NCBI GenBank assembly: GCA_046348835.1
Contig: JAXMDM010000003.1
Location: forward strand, 496,001 to 560,000
Source: Defluviicoccus sp046348835
GTDB lineage: Bacteria; Pseudomonadota; Alphaproteobacteria; Rhodospirillales; Defluviicoccaceae
Direction of reading: 5' to 3'
DNA length: 64,000 bases
In this document: in pieces, positions 18,843-26,692 of the stretch
Position numbering within the stretch: the first letter of the stretch is position 1
How the letters are laid out: every line of letters starts with the position of its first letter
Notes under the pieces: model-generated
Database searches by the model: none
Told to the model about the DNA's origin: nothing
The model's input: only the letters and a program-made list of their open reading frames with translations
Translations under genes and position numbers: made by a program

Positions 18843-20030
18843 CTAGTTGGCGAAGGCGGCAAGGCCGGTGATGGCGCGCCCGAGGATCAACGCATGAATA
18901 TCGTGCGTTCCCTCATAGGTATTGACCACCTCCAGATTGACGAGATGCCGGATCACGCAGAACTCATCCGAGATGCCGTTGCCACCCAGCATGTCCCGCG
19001 CCATGCGGGCGATATCGAGCGCCTTTCCACAGGAGTTGCGCTTGAGGATCGAGGTCAACGCAACCGGCGCCTGTCCGGCCTCCTTCATCCGGCCGAGGCG
19101 CAGACAGGCCTGCAGGGCCAGCGAGATCTCGGTGAGCATGTCGGCCAACTTCTTCTGAATCAATTGGTTGGCCGCGAGCGGACGACCGAATTGGCGGCGC
19201 TCCGACGTATAGCGCAGCGCCGTCTCGTAACAGGCTTCCGCCGCCCCGATCGCTCCCCAGGAGATGCCGTACCGGGCCGCATTAAGGCAGGTGAACGGCC
19301 CCTTAAGGCCCTTCACGGTTGGCATCGCGTTTTCCTCGGGGACGAAGACCTCGTCCATGACGATCTCGCCGGTGATGGACGTGCGCAGGCCGACCTTGCC
19401 GTGGGTCGCCGGAGCCGATAACCCCTTCCAACCCTTCTCAAGGATAAAGCCGCGGATATCCCCCTGATCATCCTTCGCCCAAACAATGAAGACGTCGGCG
19501 ATGGGTGAGTTGGTGATCCACATCTTGGTGCCCGACAGCAGATACCCGCCGTCGGTCTTGCGGGCTCGAGAGACCATGGATCCGGGATCCGAACCATGGT
19601 CCGGCTCGGTGAGCCCGAAGCAGCCGATCCGCTCGCCGCTCGCCAGCGCCGGGAGATAGCGGCGGCGCTGGTCCTCGCTGCCGAACTCGTAGATGGGCAC
19701 CATCACCAGGGACGACTGGACGCTCATCATGGAGCGATAGCCGGAATCGATCCGCTCGATCTCGCGCGCGATCAGACCGTAGGCGACGTAACCGACTCCG
19801 GCGCCGCCGTACTCGGATGGAATGGTCGACCCAAGGAGACCGAGATCTCCCATCTCGCGGAAGATCCCGACGTCCGTCTGCTCGTGCCGGAACGCGTGTT
19901 GAACCCGCGGTGCCAACTTGTCCTGCGCATACCCCCGCGCGGTATCGCGGACCATCCGCTCTTCCGACGTTATTTGATCCTCGATCCGCAACGGATCCAT
20001 GTTGTCGAACCGGGATTGCGGATCCCTCAT
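18843..20030 (-). CDS. gcdH: Glutaryl-CoA dehydrogenase
   Basis: An acyl-CoA dehydrogenase that oxidises and decarboxylates glutaryl-CoA to crotonyl-CoA in lysine, tryptophan and glutarate breakdown. The 395-residue protein contains FGLTEPDHGSDPGSM and MWITNSPIADVFIVWAK (FAD-binding segments), GAAEACYETALRYTSERRQFGRPL, and NTYEGTHDIHALILGRAITG with the catalytic glutamate in YEGTHD. ATG 20030 is chosen over an in-frame GTG 21 bases upstream because GGGAG precedes it at a usable distance. It is the first gene of an operon with the CoA-transferase. Confidence 0.94.
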   Translation of the reverse strand: MRDPQSRFDNMDPLRIEDQITSEERMVRDTARGYAQDKLAPRVQHAFRHEQTDVGIFREMGDLGLLGSTIPSEYGGAGVGYVAYGLIAREIERIDSGYRSMMSVQSSLVMVPIYEFGSEDQRRRYLPALASGERIGCFGLTEPDHGSDPGSMVSRARKTDGGYLLSGTKMWITNSPIADVFIVWAKDDQGDIRGFILEKGWKGLSAPATHGKVGLRTSITGEIVMDEVFVPEENAMPTVKGLKGPFTCLNAARYGISWGAIGAAEACYETALRYTSERRQFGRPLAANQLIQKKLADMLTEISLALQACLRLGRMKEAGQAPVALTSILKRNSCGKALDIARMARDMLGGNGISDEFCVIRHLVNLEVVNTYEGTHDIHALILGRAITGLAAFAN

Positions 20031-20391
20031 CGCAATGTTCTCCCGCGGCACGGACTGATCCGCACCTCAGCTCCTTTGATCTTAGATATCGCCTCGGTTC
20101 TCTTCGTGCGGACCGACACGGAGGCCCCTTGTAGCATACCCGGCGGCGATGGCTTGCCGTGAACGCGCGGAAGTTCTGCCGCCAGGGCGCCTGATCCGGC
20201 CAGCGCAGCGTCACGCCGCCATGTGTAGGGTGGCGTGACTCCCCTGGCGGTCGCGCAGGGTGACGTTGTGGGTCATACTAGAGGGAATGTGGCGTCCGAG
20301 GGCCGACGAGGGAGGGTCCGTGGTGGTGGATGGCACCCGCTAGGCAAGCACCTCGACGACGTTAACCAGCAAGCGGGCAAAGGGACGAACT
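20031..20391. other. Divergent intergenic region with nested inverted repeats
   Basis: About 360 bases separate gcdH (leftward) from the SYLF lipoprotein gene (rightward). No gene is seen. The middle contains two nested perfect inverted repeats (20179-20250). The promoters of both divergent units must lie here, but I cannot assign convincing -35/-10 boxes. Confidence 0.5.
20179..20250. repeat. Nested inverted repeats (cruciform or RNA hairpin)
   Basis: Outer arms CCGCCAGGG (20179-20187) and CCCTGGCGG (20242-20250), and inner arms GTCACGCC (20210-20217) and GGCGTGAC (20232-20239), are both perfect. Together they can fold into one long two-part hairpin. Possible roles are an operator region for the divergent promoters, an RNA leader, or a dispersed repeat. 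Confidence 0.55.
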
Positions 20392-20958
20392 GTGCACTCA
20401 AGACACTTACGATGGGGCGCGATCGCGGTACTCGGCGGCGTTGTCGCTGCATGCTCGCTTTCGGGCAGCGATCGGGCAGCGCTCGATACCGACATCCAAC
20501 GCACGCTGGAGCGGTGCAAGGCTCTTACCGAGTGCAGTGAGGCGGCCGGGCGGGCGGAAGGCATGCTGGTCATGCCCGATATCAGCAAGGGCGCTCTCGT
20601 CCTCGGCGGTGCCTATGGCGAGGGCGGGCTGGTGGAAGGCGGCACGACGACCGACTATTACAGCCTGGTCGGCACCTCGATCGGACTGCAACTGGGTTAT
20701 CGCGACCGCGGGGCGGTGATGATGTTCATGACCCCCAGCGCACTGGCCAACTTCAAGGAACTCTCCGGCTGGGACGCGCGACGAAACCTCGGGCTCACGG
20801 CCGGCGGCCAGGTCGAAGACATGGAGATCGTCACCGCGACGGAGATCGGGCTGGTCGACGGGGCCCCCGCTTACGTCTTCGTCGTCGAGGACAGCGGCTT
20901 GATGGCCGATGCGTCCTGGAACGGACTGAAGCTCACCCGGATGACGGTCACGCCGTAA
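20392..20958 (+). CDS. SYLF/Ysc84-domain lipoprotein
   Basis: A 188-residue lipoprotein. The start is GTG with AAAGGGAC upstream. The signal ends in a lipobox, GGVVAACS, placing the lipidated cysteine near residue 21. The rest is a SYLF-type lipid-binding domain: MLVMPDISKGALVLGGAYGEG, a YYSLVGTSIGLQLGY segment and MMFMTPSALANFKELSGWD, which match bacterial YSC84-like proteins. In eukaryotes the domain binds phosphoinositides; the bacterial role is unclear, probably envelope-associated. It lies 18 bases upstream of a hydrolase-like gene and is probably co-transcribed with it. Confidence 0.85.
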   Translation: MHSRHLRWGAIAVLGGVVAACSLSGSDRAALDTDIQRTLERCKALTECSEAAGRAEGMLVMPDISKGALVLGGAYGEGGLVEGGTTTDYYSLVGTSIGLQLGYRDRGAVMMFMTPSALANFKELSGWDARRNLGLTAGGQVEDMEIVTATEIGLVDGAPAYVFVVEDSGLMADASWNGLKLTRMTVTP

Positions 20959-20976
20959 GCGGCCGGCGAGCGTTTC

Positions 20977-22674
20977 GTGCAGCGCGCGGGGCGTCTCGCG
21001 GCGCTGATCCGATGGGCTGGGCGCGGCCTGCTCGTCGGGGCGGTGAGTAGCTGCGGCGGCTGTCAGGCCCTGCCGCTGCTTCCGGCGGCCCCTCCTGCAG
21101 AGGAGAGCGTTGCCCGCGACCTGGTGGCCGGGGCGGCGGCGTCGTTCTGCGTCGGCGCCCTCGCATGGCTCGAGGCCGAACCGGCGAGGGACGTTCGTCT
21201 AGACCTCGTCGGCGGGCCGGCTTCGACGGCAGCCGACGACGGCTCGTCGAGGCGGCGCGCCGCCGGGCCGGGTCCTGTCGGCACCGGGACATCCGACATC
21301 GAGCTCGTGCTGCGGGACGTGCGCGATCTGCCGCTTCCCCGCCTCCCCACCGGCAAGGTCACGCCCCTGGCAGAGGACGGCAGCGCGTTGGTCGAGGACT
21401 ACCGTTCACGGCTCGCCGATCTTCCGGCCATCGTCGACAAGACGGTTTTCGCTGCCGATCTGGCATACGACATCCGGGAGCGGAGCCGATCATGGCCGAC
21501 CGACGCAGACCCGACGGAGGCTGCGGCCGTAGCCAGGGAGCTTCCGGGCTACGTCATCCGGAAGATCTACGTCGACGACTTTTCCGGGCTCAAGGCGTTC
21601 GCGCTCGAAAGCGGTGACGCGACGCATCGCATTTACGCCATCGCAGGCACGCAGGTGTTCGTCAATCGCGACTATCGCGACTGGGCCTCGGGGCTGATGA
21701 TGGCGCGACCGCAATTCGTTTCGGATGCGAGCCTCTTGCTGGCCAGGGATGCGGCGGATTACGCCAGCGACCCGAAGAACGGCGGCGAGGTCTTTTTCAC
21801 CGGCCAGAGCCAGGGCGCCATCATCAGCCAGGCGTTGGGCTTTCTCACCCAAGAGCTGCTGAACGAACGGCGGGCTCCGCATCGCCTCATCCATGTCGTC
21901 TCCTGGGGCGTGAGCGGCGCGACCGAACCGATCGTGGAGATGATCGAGCGATCGCGCCGCGGGCAAGGACGCGACATCTGGCCGCCGATCGAGCGGCACT
22001 GGTCGCTAACGGATGCGGATGAGCATCGCGTCGGGATGCAGGTGTGGAACGTCCTCGAAGCCCGCTGGGCGCGGCTGCGCGAGACGGAGATCGCCGATCA
22101 CGTCGGCTCGGTCGCCCGCCAGATGCATGTCATCGGCTACTTCTTCGATATCGATCCCTTTGCCCGGCTCGGCACATTCCTCGGCACGCCGCTGGTTTTC
22201 CCGGTCGAGCTGGTCCTGCCGCAACGCTGCGAACCGCTGGTCATCGAGCTGGTCCTCGACACGCGGGTCGGCGACATCGGCTTGCAGCTGGAGTCGCACT
22301 TCCTGAAGGGCTACCGGCGCGCCGTCCAGCGGGGCGCGGTCGGGCTCGCCCGTCCGGCGCGGATCGAGCAGCGCAAGTGGGTTCTCGATCTGCTGCCGAC
22401 GGCCGAAGAGGTGGGGGGCGCCTGGCTCAGCACCATCTACCTCACGCGGTTGGGCGAGGATCAGGCGAACTGGCAGCAATGCTTCGCATCCGGCCACTGG
22501 ATGACCAACGCCAACCGCGACTGCCGCCGCACCTACTGGCCGGGATGCGCGCCCGAGGCGGCGGAGGATCGCACCGACCCCGCCGACACCACCGCCGAAT
22601 GGTGCCTCGTCGCCGGTGGCGAAACGGAGGCCGATGCCCCGGCCGGCCGCAGCGCCTCTCACCCGGAACAGTAG
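20977..22674 (+). CDS. Putative lipoprotein with alpha/beta-hydrolase (lipase-like) fold
   Basis: A 565-residue protein starting at GTG 20977. The N terminus has a hydrophobic run ending in SSCGGCQALP, compatible with lipidation or export. The central part carries a nucleophile elbow, FFTGQSQGAIISQALGFL (GxSxG with Ser in GQSQG), preceded by RIYAIAGTQVFVNRDY and followed by LIHVVSWGVSG, an arrangement seen in lipase-class-3/Mbeg1-like hydrolases. The C-terminal 150 residues are unassigned and cysteine-rich at the end. It follows the SYLF lipoprotein gene closely. Substrate unknown; the catalytic assignment rests on the elbow motif only. Confidence 0.7.
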   Translation: MQRAGRLAALIRWAGRGLLVGAVSSCGGCQALPLLPAAPPAEESVARDLVAGAAASFCVGALAWLEAEPARDVRLDLVGGPASTAADDGSSRRRAAGPGPVGTGTSDIELVLRDVRDLPLPRLPTGKVTPLAEDGSALVEDYRSRLADLPAIVDKTVFAADLAYDIRERSRSWPTDADPTEAAAVARELPGYVIRKIYVDDFSGLKAFALESGDATHRIYAIAGTQVFVNRDYRDWASGLMMARPQFVSDASLLLARDAADYASDPKNGGEVFFTGQSQGAIISQALGFLTQELLNERRAPHRLIHVVSWGVSGATEPIVEMIERSRRGQGRDIWPPIERHWSLTDADEHRVGMQVWNVLEARWARLRETEIADHVGSVARQMHVIGYFFDIDPFARLGTFLGTPLVFPVELVLPQRCEPLVIELVLDTRVGDIGLQLESHFLKGYRRAVQRGAVGLARPARIEQRKWVLDLLPTAEEVGGAWLSTIYLTRLGEDQANWQQCFASGHWMTNANRDCRRTYWPGCAPEAAEDRTDPADTTAEWCLVAGGETEADAPAGRSASHPEQ

Positions 22675-22752
22675 CTCCTCCCGGTGACGGCCAGGAATGA
22701 GGGGCGAGTCGGCTCCGTGCGGCGGCAGCGGCAGACGATCGGATCACATTGA

Positions 22753-22780
22753 TTGCAGTGCGATCATTGCATGCTATGCT
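22753..22780 (+). promoter_or_regulatory. Candidate promoter of the FitAB-type pair
   Basis: TTGCAG and TATGCT are separated by 16 bases and end 24 bases before the antitoxin ATG. The region is locally AT-rich relative to its surroundings. The antitoxin-toxin complex would be expected to bind here, but no clean operator palindrome is visible. Confidence 0.5.
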
Positions 22781-22804
22781 GGCAAGATACTGAAGGTGCG
22801 TATC

Positions 22805-23047
22805 ATGGCCAGCATCACGATCCGCAATCTCGACGAAGCGTTGAAGCGCCGTCTGCGCATTCGAGCGGCCGAGCATGGGCGCTCGATGGAAGAGGAAGCC
22901 CGGGACATCCTGCGCAAGGAAGTCGGTGAACCCGCACCCCCCGCCAACATCGCGGCCGCTATTCGCGCTCGTGTCGCATCCCTGGGCGGCGTCGAGTTCG
23001 AACTTCCGCGGCGCGAGCCCATGCGTGAGCCGCCGCCCTTCGAGTAA
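22805..23047 (+). CDS. fitA: FitA-like ribbon-helix-helix antitoxin
   Basis: An 80-residue protein. It opens with the RHH motif MASITIRNLDEALKRRLRIR and AAEHGRSMEEEARDIL, as in FitA/VapB antitoxins. The C-terminal tail, rich in Pro, Arg and Glu, would wrap the toxin. Its stop codon and the toxin's start codon share one base (TAATG), so translation is coupled. The RHH domain binds DNA as a dimer and should repress the pair's own promoter. Confidence 0.88.
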   Translation: MASITIRNLDEALKRRLRIRAAEHGRSMEEEARDILRKEVGEPAPPANIAAAIRARVASLGGVEFELPRREPMREPPPFE

Positions 23048-23478
23048 TGGGCGTGATGATCATCCTCGACACCAACGTCGTCTCGGAGTTGCTGCGTCCG
23101 CAGCCCGAACCCAGGGTCGAGGCCTGGCTCGCCGCCCAGGACGGAGCGGACATCTATCTGACCGCGATCAGTGAGGCCGAACTGCGCTACGGCGTGGTCT
23201 GCATGGCGAAGGGCAAGCGGCGGGACCTGTTGTCCAACGCCGTCGACGGCATGGTGCGAGAGGATTTTCGCGACCGCATCCTGCCGTTCGACAGCGCCGC
23301 CGCCCGGGAATATGCCCGGATCGGGGCGGAGCGGCGAACCGCAGGGCGGCCGATCAGCCAGTTCGACTGCCAGATCGCCGCCATCGGCCGCGCCCTCGGT
23401 GCAGCCGTGGCGACGCGGAATGCGAAGGATTTCGAAGGGTGCGGGATCACGGTCATCGACCCGTGGAACGACCGATGA
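23047..23478 (+). CDS. fitB: PIN-domain toxin, VapC/FitB family
   Basis: A 143-residue PIN-domain ribonuclease toxin. The N-terminal IILDTNVVSELLRP carries the first metal-binding aspartate (Asp8). The acidic residue in TAISEAELRYG (residues 43-45) and the aspartates in ISQFDCQIAAIG and RNAKDFEG complete the usual acidic set. FitB/VapC toxins cut specific tRNAs or other RNAs; the target here is unknown. The active-site residues appear intact. It lies just outside the left border of the integrated element. Confidence 0.88.
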   Translation: MGVMIILDTNVVSELLRPQPEPRVEAWLAAQDGADIYLTAISEAELRYGVVCMAKGKRRDLLSNAVDGMVREDFRDRILPFDSAAAREYARIGAERRTAGRPISQFDCQIAAIGRALGAAVATRNAKDFEGCGITVIDPWNDR

Positions 23479-23660
23479 ACGCCGTCGAGATCGAGGAAGC
23501 CGTTTCGGAACTGGCTGCACAGACGGAACGCGAAAGATGGCTACGATCCGTTCGATGCGCTGGCGGAAAGGCTCCCCCGCCCACGCGGGGAATAGACGGT
23601 GTCACTCAACCAGAGCGGCTGGGGTCACGGTTTCGTCGCGACGTATTTATCGTGCGATAA
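23475..23660 (+). pseudogene. N-terminal stump of a restriction-modification methyltransferase gene
   Basis: Starting at an ATG that overlaps the toxin stop, the first 16 residues, MNAVEIEEAVSELAAQ, match the characteristic N terminus of large class I SAM-dependent DNA methyltransferases of Type IIG/IIL-like systems (normally about 900-1,100 residues). After that the frame becomes unrelated and stops at codon 61. A second frame over the same bases reads NAKDGYDPFDALAERLPRPR and then a stop, which could be the gene's old C terminus joined by an internal deletion. The stump is not functional. Confidence is limited by the short match. Confidence 0.45.
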
Positions 23661-23681
23661 CAATGGGATGCATAGACTAAG

Positions 23682-23695
23682 TGGCGGATGGGGAG
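23682..23695. other. Attachment site attL (14-bp core)
   Basis: TGGCGGATGGGGAG repeats exactly the last 14 bases of tRNA-Ser(GCT) in the same orientation as the copy at 36425. The tRNA copy is complete at the right end, so this is the duplicated 3' fragment left by integration. Flanking bases differ at once on both sides, which fixes the visible core at 14 bases. Confidence 0.75.
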
Positions 23696-23785
23696 TCCGC
23701 CTAACTCACGTCCGGCACCGTCCGCTTCGGATCGCCAATGGCCAGAAATCAGCGTGTTATGTGAGCTGGTTAATTCGGTTGCATC

Positions 23786-23814
23786 TTGCACCGTTCGTTC
23801 GCGTTCGCTATAAT
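23786..23814 (+). promoter_or_regulatory. Sigma-70-type promoter of the integrase gene
   Basis: TTGCAC and a perfect TATAAT are separated by exactly 17 bases; the -10 ends 85 bases before the integrase ATG. The spacer carries TTCG repeats (CGTTCGTTCGCGTTCGC). It is one of the few consensus-like promoters in the window. Confidence 0.75.
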
Positions 23815-23863
23815 CCCGTGCACAAACATTGGTAGCTTGGCGGGTGGCGGAAGGTCGGCGGAA

Positions 23864-23917
23864 GGGTAAACGCGAACATTGGTATGGGTAGACGCGAGCA
23901 TGGGTATGGGCAGACGA
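23864..23917 (+). repeat. 22-bp tandem repeat at the integrase start
   Basis: Unit 1 (23864-23885) and unit 2 (23886-23907) match at 19 of 22 positions, and a third partial copy begins at 23908. The repeat includes the integrase start codons at 23900 and 23906. A related AACATTGGTA also occurs at 23825. Such direct repeats next to an integrase are typical of arm-type binding sites and may autoregulate the gene. Confidence 0.6.
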
Positions 23918-25132
23918 GTGATCGGCCGGCTGACCGCGCGGGAAGTGGATAGCCTGCGGGCGCCCGGGCACTACAGCGACGGCGGCAACCTCTATTTGCA
24001 GGTGACCGACACCGGCGGCCGCACCTGGGTGTTTCGCTACCAGCGGCAGGGACGGCGCCGGGAGATGGGGCTTGGCGGCTATCCGACCGTCTCGCTCAAG
24101 GAAGCGCGCGGCAAGGCGGCGGCGGTGCGCGTCGCCCTCGCGGCCGATCGGGATCCACTGACCGAGCGGCAGGCGGAACAGGCAAGGCGGCTCGCCGAAG
24201 AACGCGGCACCGTCACCTTCGGCGAGGCGGCCGAACAATACATCGCGGCGCACGCGCCCTCATGGCGGAACCCGAAGCATCGCCAGCAGTGGGCAAACAC
24301 GCTCGCCACCTATGCCGAACCGATCATCGGTGACCTTCCGGTTGCGGCGGTGGATACGGCCTTCGTCCTCCGCTTCCTTGAACCAATCTGGACCGAGAAG
24401 ACCGAAACCGCGAGCCGGCTGCGGGGTCGGGTCGAGTCGGTTCTCGACTGGGCGACGGTGCGCGGCATGCGCTCGGGCGAGAACCCTGCCCGGTGGCGCG
24501 GACATCTCGACAAGCTGCTGCCGCGTCCGTCCCGCGTGGCGCCTGTCGAGCATCATGCGGCGTTGCCATGGGCGGAGGTGCCCGGCTTCGTCCTCGCCCT
24601 GCGGCAACAGGCCGGTATCGCGGCCAGGGCCCTCGAGTTCGCGATCCTGACGGCCGCCAGGACGGGCGAGGTGATTGGCGCCACGTGGGATGAGATTGCC
24701 GGCGAAGTTTGGACGATCCCGGCGGCGCGGATGAAGGCCGGCAAGGAGCATCGGGTGCCGCTGTCGCCGGCGGCGGTGGCCATCGTCGCCGCGGTGCCGC
24801 GGGTGGGCGATTACCTGTTCCCCGGCGGCAAGGCCGGTCGGCCGCTGTCCAACATGGCCATGGCAGCCGTGCTACGGCGCATGGAGCGCGACGATATCAC
24901 CGCACACGGGTTCCGATCCGCGTTCCGCGACTGGGCGGGCGAGACGACGGCGTTTCCGCGCGAGGTAATCGAACACGCGCTGGCGCACCGGCTTCGCGAC
25001 AAGGCGGAAGCCGCCTACGCCCGCGGCGACCTATTCAGCAAGCGCACACAGCTTATGGCGGCGTGGGCGAGGTTCCTGGCCAAGCCCTCGGTGGCCGGCC
25101 AGGTGGTGCCTATCGCCAAGGGCAAGCGCTAA
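23900..25132 (+). CDS. int: P4-type tyrosine integrase
   Basis: Site-specific recombinase of 410 residues that inserts the element into tRNA-Ser. The N terminus is an arm-binding DUF4102 domain (VDSLRAPGHYSDGGNLYLQV, MGLGGYPTVSLKEAR). The SAM-like core-binding part follows, then the catalytic domain with Arg254 (TAARTGEV), a Lys near 280-282, His336-x-x-Arg339 (HGFRSAFR), His363 and nucleophile Tyr373 (AEAAYARGDLFSKR). The catalytic set looks complete. Start codons at 23879 (TTG), 23900 (ATG) and 23906 (ATG) are in frame; ATG 23900 is preferred. It has its own strong promoter and reads inward from attL. Confidence 0.93.
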   Translation: MGMGRRVIGRLTAREVDSLRAPGHYSDGGNLYLQVTDTGGRTWVFRYQRQGRRREMGLGGYPTVSLKEARGKAAAVRVALAADRDPLTERQAEQARRLAEERGTVTFGEAAEQYIAAHAPSWRNPKHRQQWANTLATYAEPIIGDLPVAAVDTAFVLRFLEPIWTEKTETASRLRGRVESVLDWATVRGMRSGENPARWRGHLDKLLPRPSRVAPVEHHAALPWAEVPGFVLALRQQAGIAARALEFAILTAARTGEVIGATWDEIAGEVWTIPAARMKAGKEHRVPLSPAAVAIVAAVPRVGDYLFPGGKAGRPLSNMAMAAVLRRMERDDITAHGFRSAFRDWAGETTAFPREVIEHALAHRLRDKAEAAYARGDLFSKRTQLMAAWARFLAKPSVAGQVVPIAKGKR

Positions 25133-25229
25133 AACCGAACCGGCGCGGCTAGGGTCGCTCCCGAAAACCCGGCTCTCGCACCGGGTTGCCGCGCCGTCCC
25201 CTTCCTGCGAGGCACCGAGCGAGGGTGCG

Positions 25230-26054
25230 ATGGTTGATGAAGACGAGCTGCTAAGGGCTATTCGCGCCGCGCTTGCCGGTCCGGACGGCGTCGCTGCCGC
25301 GAGCAAGATGATGTGCGACGCGATCGATCCGCCAGCGTCTCGCGAACTTGCGCACAGTCAACGATATCTTGATGCAGATGCCCTGCTGAACTGGCCTTTC
25401 GGACTCATATACTTGTGGTCGGTCCTAATGGCCCCGTCTCACTGTGGGCGGCAGAAGAACATCAACGCCGCGATACTGGCCAAAGCCCTATCGGGCTTTT
25501 ACGCTAACAGCGACGCCATGATCTCAGGAAAGCTCGCGAAGACGCTTCGGGATGCGCCAAAGGTGTGGGAAGCCTATGGAGACGGACGGAGCAAAGAAGC
25601 TTATTTTCGAATATTAAAGGGAATTACATTCTCTGGAAATGTTGCCGCGCATATTCTGCGCATTCTTATATCGGCATCTCAGCAAGACATTAAACTTGCC
25701 AAAATTCGGCGCGCAAAGGCTGCGGTTAGTTCCCTCACCTTCGTTAACGGAGACCGAGGCCCTGCCGTGAAAAAAGCTTGGGATGAATTCAGACCAGCCG
25801 CCCCTTTTTGGTACGCTATCCTTCTCGACATGCAAGGATTCAGGCAAATGGTTAAATCCCATACCCCTGATCCATTTTTACATTTCCTGGCACTTGCCGA
25901 GATACTGAGGGAGTTAGGATCACAGTGGCTTGACCCAGCGACTACATGGAAGGTGCCGCCGGCGATCGCGCTGCCCGCAGTCGATATGCGATCGCGATTG
26001 CAGCTTCTAAGCGCCGAACAACTGCAAGGTCTTGCCGCCGCGGAAATGGATTAG
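25230..26054 (+). CDS. Uncharacterised protein, shares a family with the protein at 30752
   Basis: A 274-residue protein of unknown function, with markedly lower GC than its neighbours in its second half. No signal peptide or transmembrane helix. Three segments align with the protein encoded at 30752-31462: FGLIYLWSVLMAPS (there LAFIYVWATMLFPG), KKAWDEFRPAAPFWYAIL (there FRAWRRHRAVAHLWLPRIL) and LAEILRELGSQWL...TTWKVPPAIALPAV (there AAEAFRRRGEAW...EMWRVPDTVALPSV), in the same order. The pair therefore defines one family within this element. Position between integrase and the AlpA-like regulator suggests an early or accessory function. Confidence 0.75.
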   Translation: MVDEDELLRAIRAALAGPDGVAAASKMMCDAIDPPASRELAHSQRYLDADALLNWPFGLIYLWSVLMAPSHCGRQKNINAAILAKALSGFYANSDAMISGKLAKTLRDAPKVWEAYGDGRSKEAYFRILKGITFSGNVAAHILRILISASQQDIKLAKIRRAKAAVSSLTFVNGDRGPAVKKAWDEFRPAAPFWYAILLDMQGFRQMVKSHTPDPFLHFLALAEILRELGSQWLDPATTWKVPPAIALPAVDMRSRLQLLSAEQLQGLAAAEMD

Positions 26055-26098
26055 TTAAAGCAGCTATAACCTAGACCCTGTCTGCTGTCACGCGGCAA

Positions 26099-26144
26099 AG
26101 TCCTCTTTGCGCCGGATTGATCCGGCAACAGTCAAAAGAGGACT
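26099..26144 (+). promoter_or_regulatory. Hairpin covering the ribosome-binding site of the AlpA-like gene
   Basis: AGTCCTCTTT (26099-26108) pairs perfectly with AAAGAGGACT (26135-26144), and inside it GCCGGAT-TG-ATCCGGC forms a second perfect stem (26111-26126). The 3' arm contains AGAGGA, the only Shine-Dalgarno of the gene whose ATG is at 26147. In RNA the hairpin would hide the ribosome-binding site, and in DNA it is a large operator-like palindrome. Confidence 0.65.
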
Positions 26145-26146
26145 AA

Positions 26147-26350
26147 ATGCATACTCGATCGCACAAAAACCTCGGCAACAACCTACCGCGCCGCGGCTAC
26201 AGCATCCCCGAGTTCGGCGCAGTTATCGGCGTCGGCCGGACGCGGCTATATGAAATGATCAAGTCCGGCGAGCTCCGGACAGTAAAACTCGGCAAGCGCC
26301 GGATCATCCCCGCCTCCGAGATCGATCGCCTACTCGGCGACGTGGCGTGA
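26147..26350 (+). CDS. AlpA/excisionase-type helix-turn-helix regulator
   Basis: A 67-residue protein of the excisionase/AlpA (MerR-like HTH) family: YSIPEFGAVIGVGRTRLYEM contains the helix-turn-helix, followed by IKSGELRTVKLGKRRIIPAS and EIDRLL, the usual wing and C-terminal helix. In P4-like satellites and PICIs, such proteins activate the replication/packaging operon or assist excision. It starts the chain of plus-strand genes that leads to the primase. Its translation start is preceded by the SD-covering hairpin described separately. Confidence 0.85.
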   Translation: MHTRSHKNLGNNLPRRGYSIPEFGAVIGVGRTRLYEMIKSGELRTVKLGKRRIIPASEIDRLLGDVA

Positions 26351-26353
26351 GCC

Positions 26354-26692
26354 ATGCGCGCACCCAAAGGCCCGGTGCCGCCCCTGGCGGGGGGTGGTAA
26401 CCGGGCGGGTATCGGTAGGCTGGCGCTGGATGCCGGCCATCCTATCCGACCGCACCACCCACCGCAACCGCCGACTGAGCGAACCTGCCGCCTCAGACGG
26501 CAGCGGCTCGTCGAACATCTCCACCGCCTCGGGCCGCGGCCGCTCGGATACTTCCTCGACGAAGTCGCCGGCGGCGCGGACGTCGACCGCCTCCTCATCG
26601 ATTACGGTGCCATCGACCCGACGTTCGTCCGCGCGCTCGGAGGCGACCGCCTGCCGCCGCTCGTCCACGTCGTTGCTGGTCGGGACCGATGA
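26354..26692 (+). CDS. Small hypothetical protein coupled to the primase gene
   Basis: A 112-residue protein beginning 3 bases after the AlpA-like stop. The N-terminal half is Pro/Arg-rich. The second half, RLVEHLHRLGPRPLGYFLDE and VAGGADVDRLLIDYGAI, has a regular helical pattern resembling small proteins found next to replication genes in alphaproteobacterial phages. Its stop overlaps the primase start (ATGA), which supports that it is translated. Function unknown. Confidence 0.6.
   Translation: MRAPKGPVPPLAGGGNRAGIGRLALDAGHPIRPHHPPQPPTERTCRLRRQRLVEHLHRLGPRPLGYFLDEVAGGADVDRLLIDYGAIDPTFVRALGGDRLPPLVHVVAGRDR

Noticed and set aside
23572..23594. Sequence resembling a Type I-E CRISPR repeat (CCCCCGCCCACGCGGGG)
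   Set aside because: It occurs once only, has no spacer-repeat periodicity and no cas genes nearby. GC-rich hairpins of this kind arise easily in this genome.
22753..23680. FitAB pair and methyltransferase stump as part of the integrated element
   Set aside because: They lie to the left of attL, outside the tRNA-derived direct repeat, so they belong to the host side or to an older insertion.
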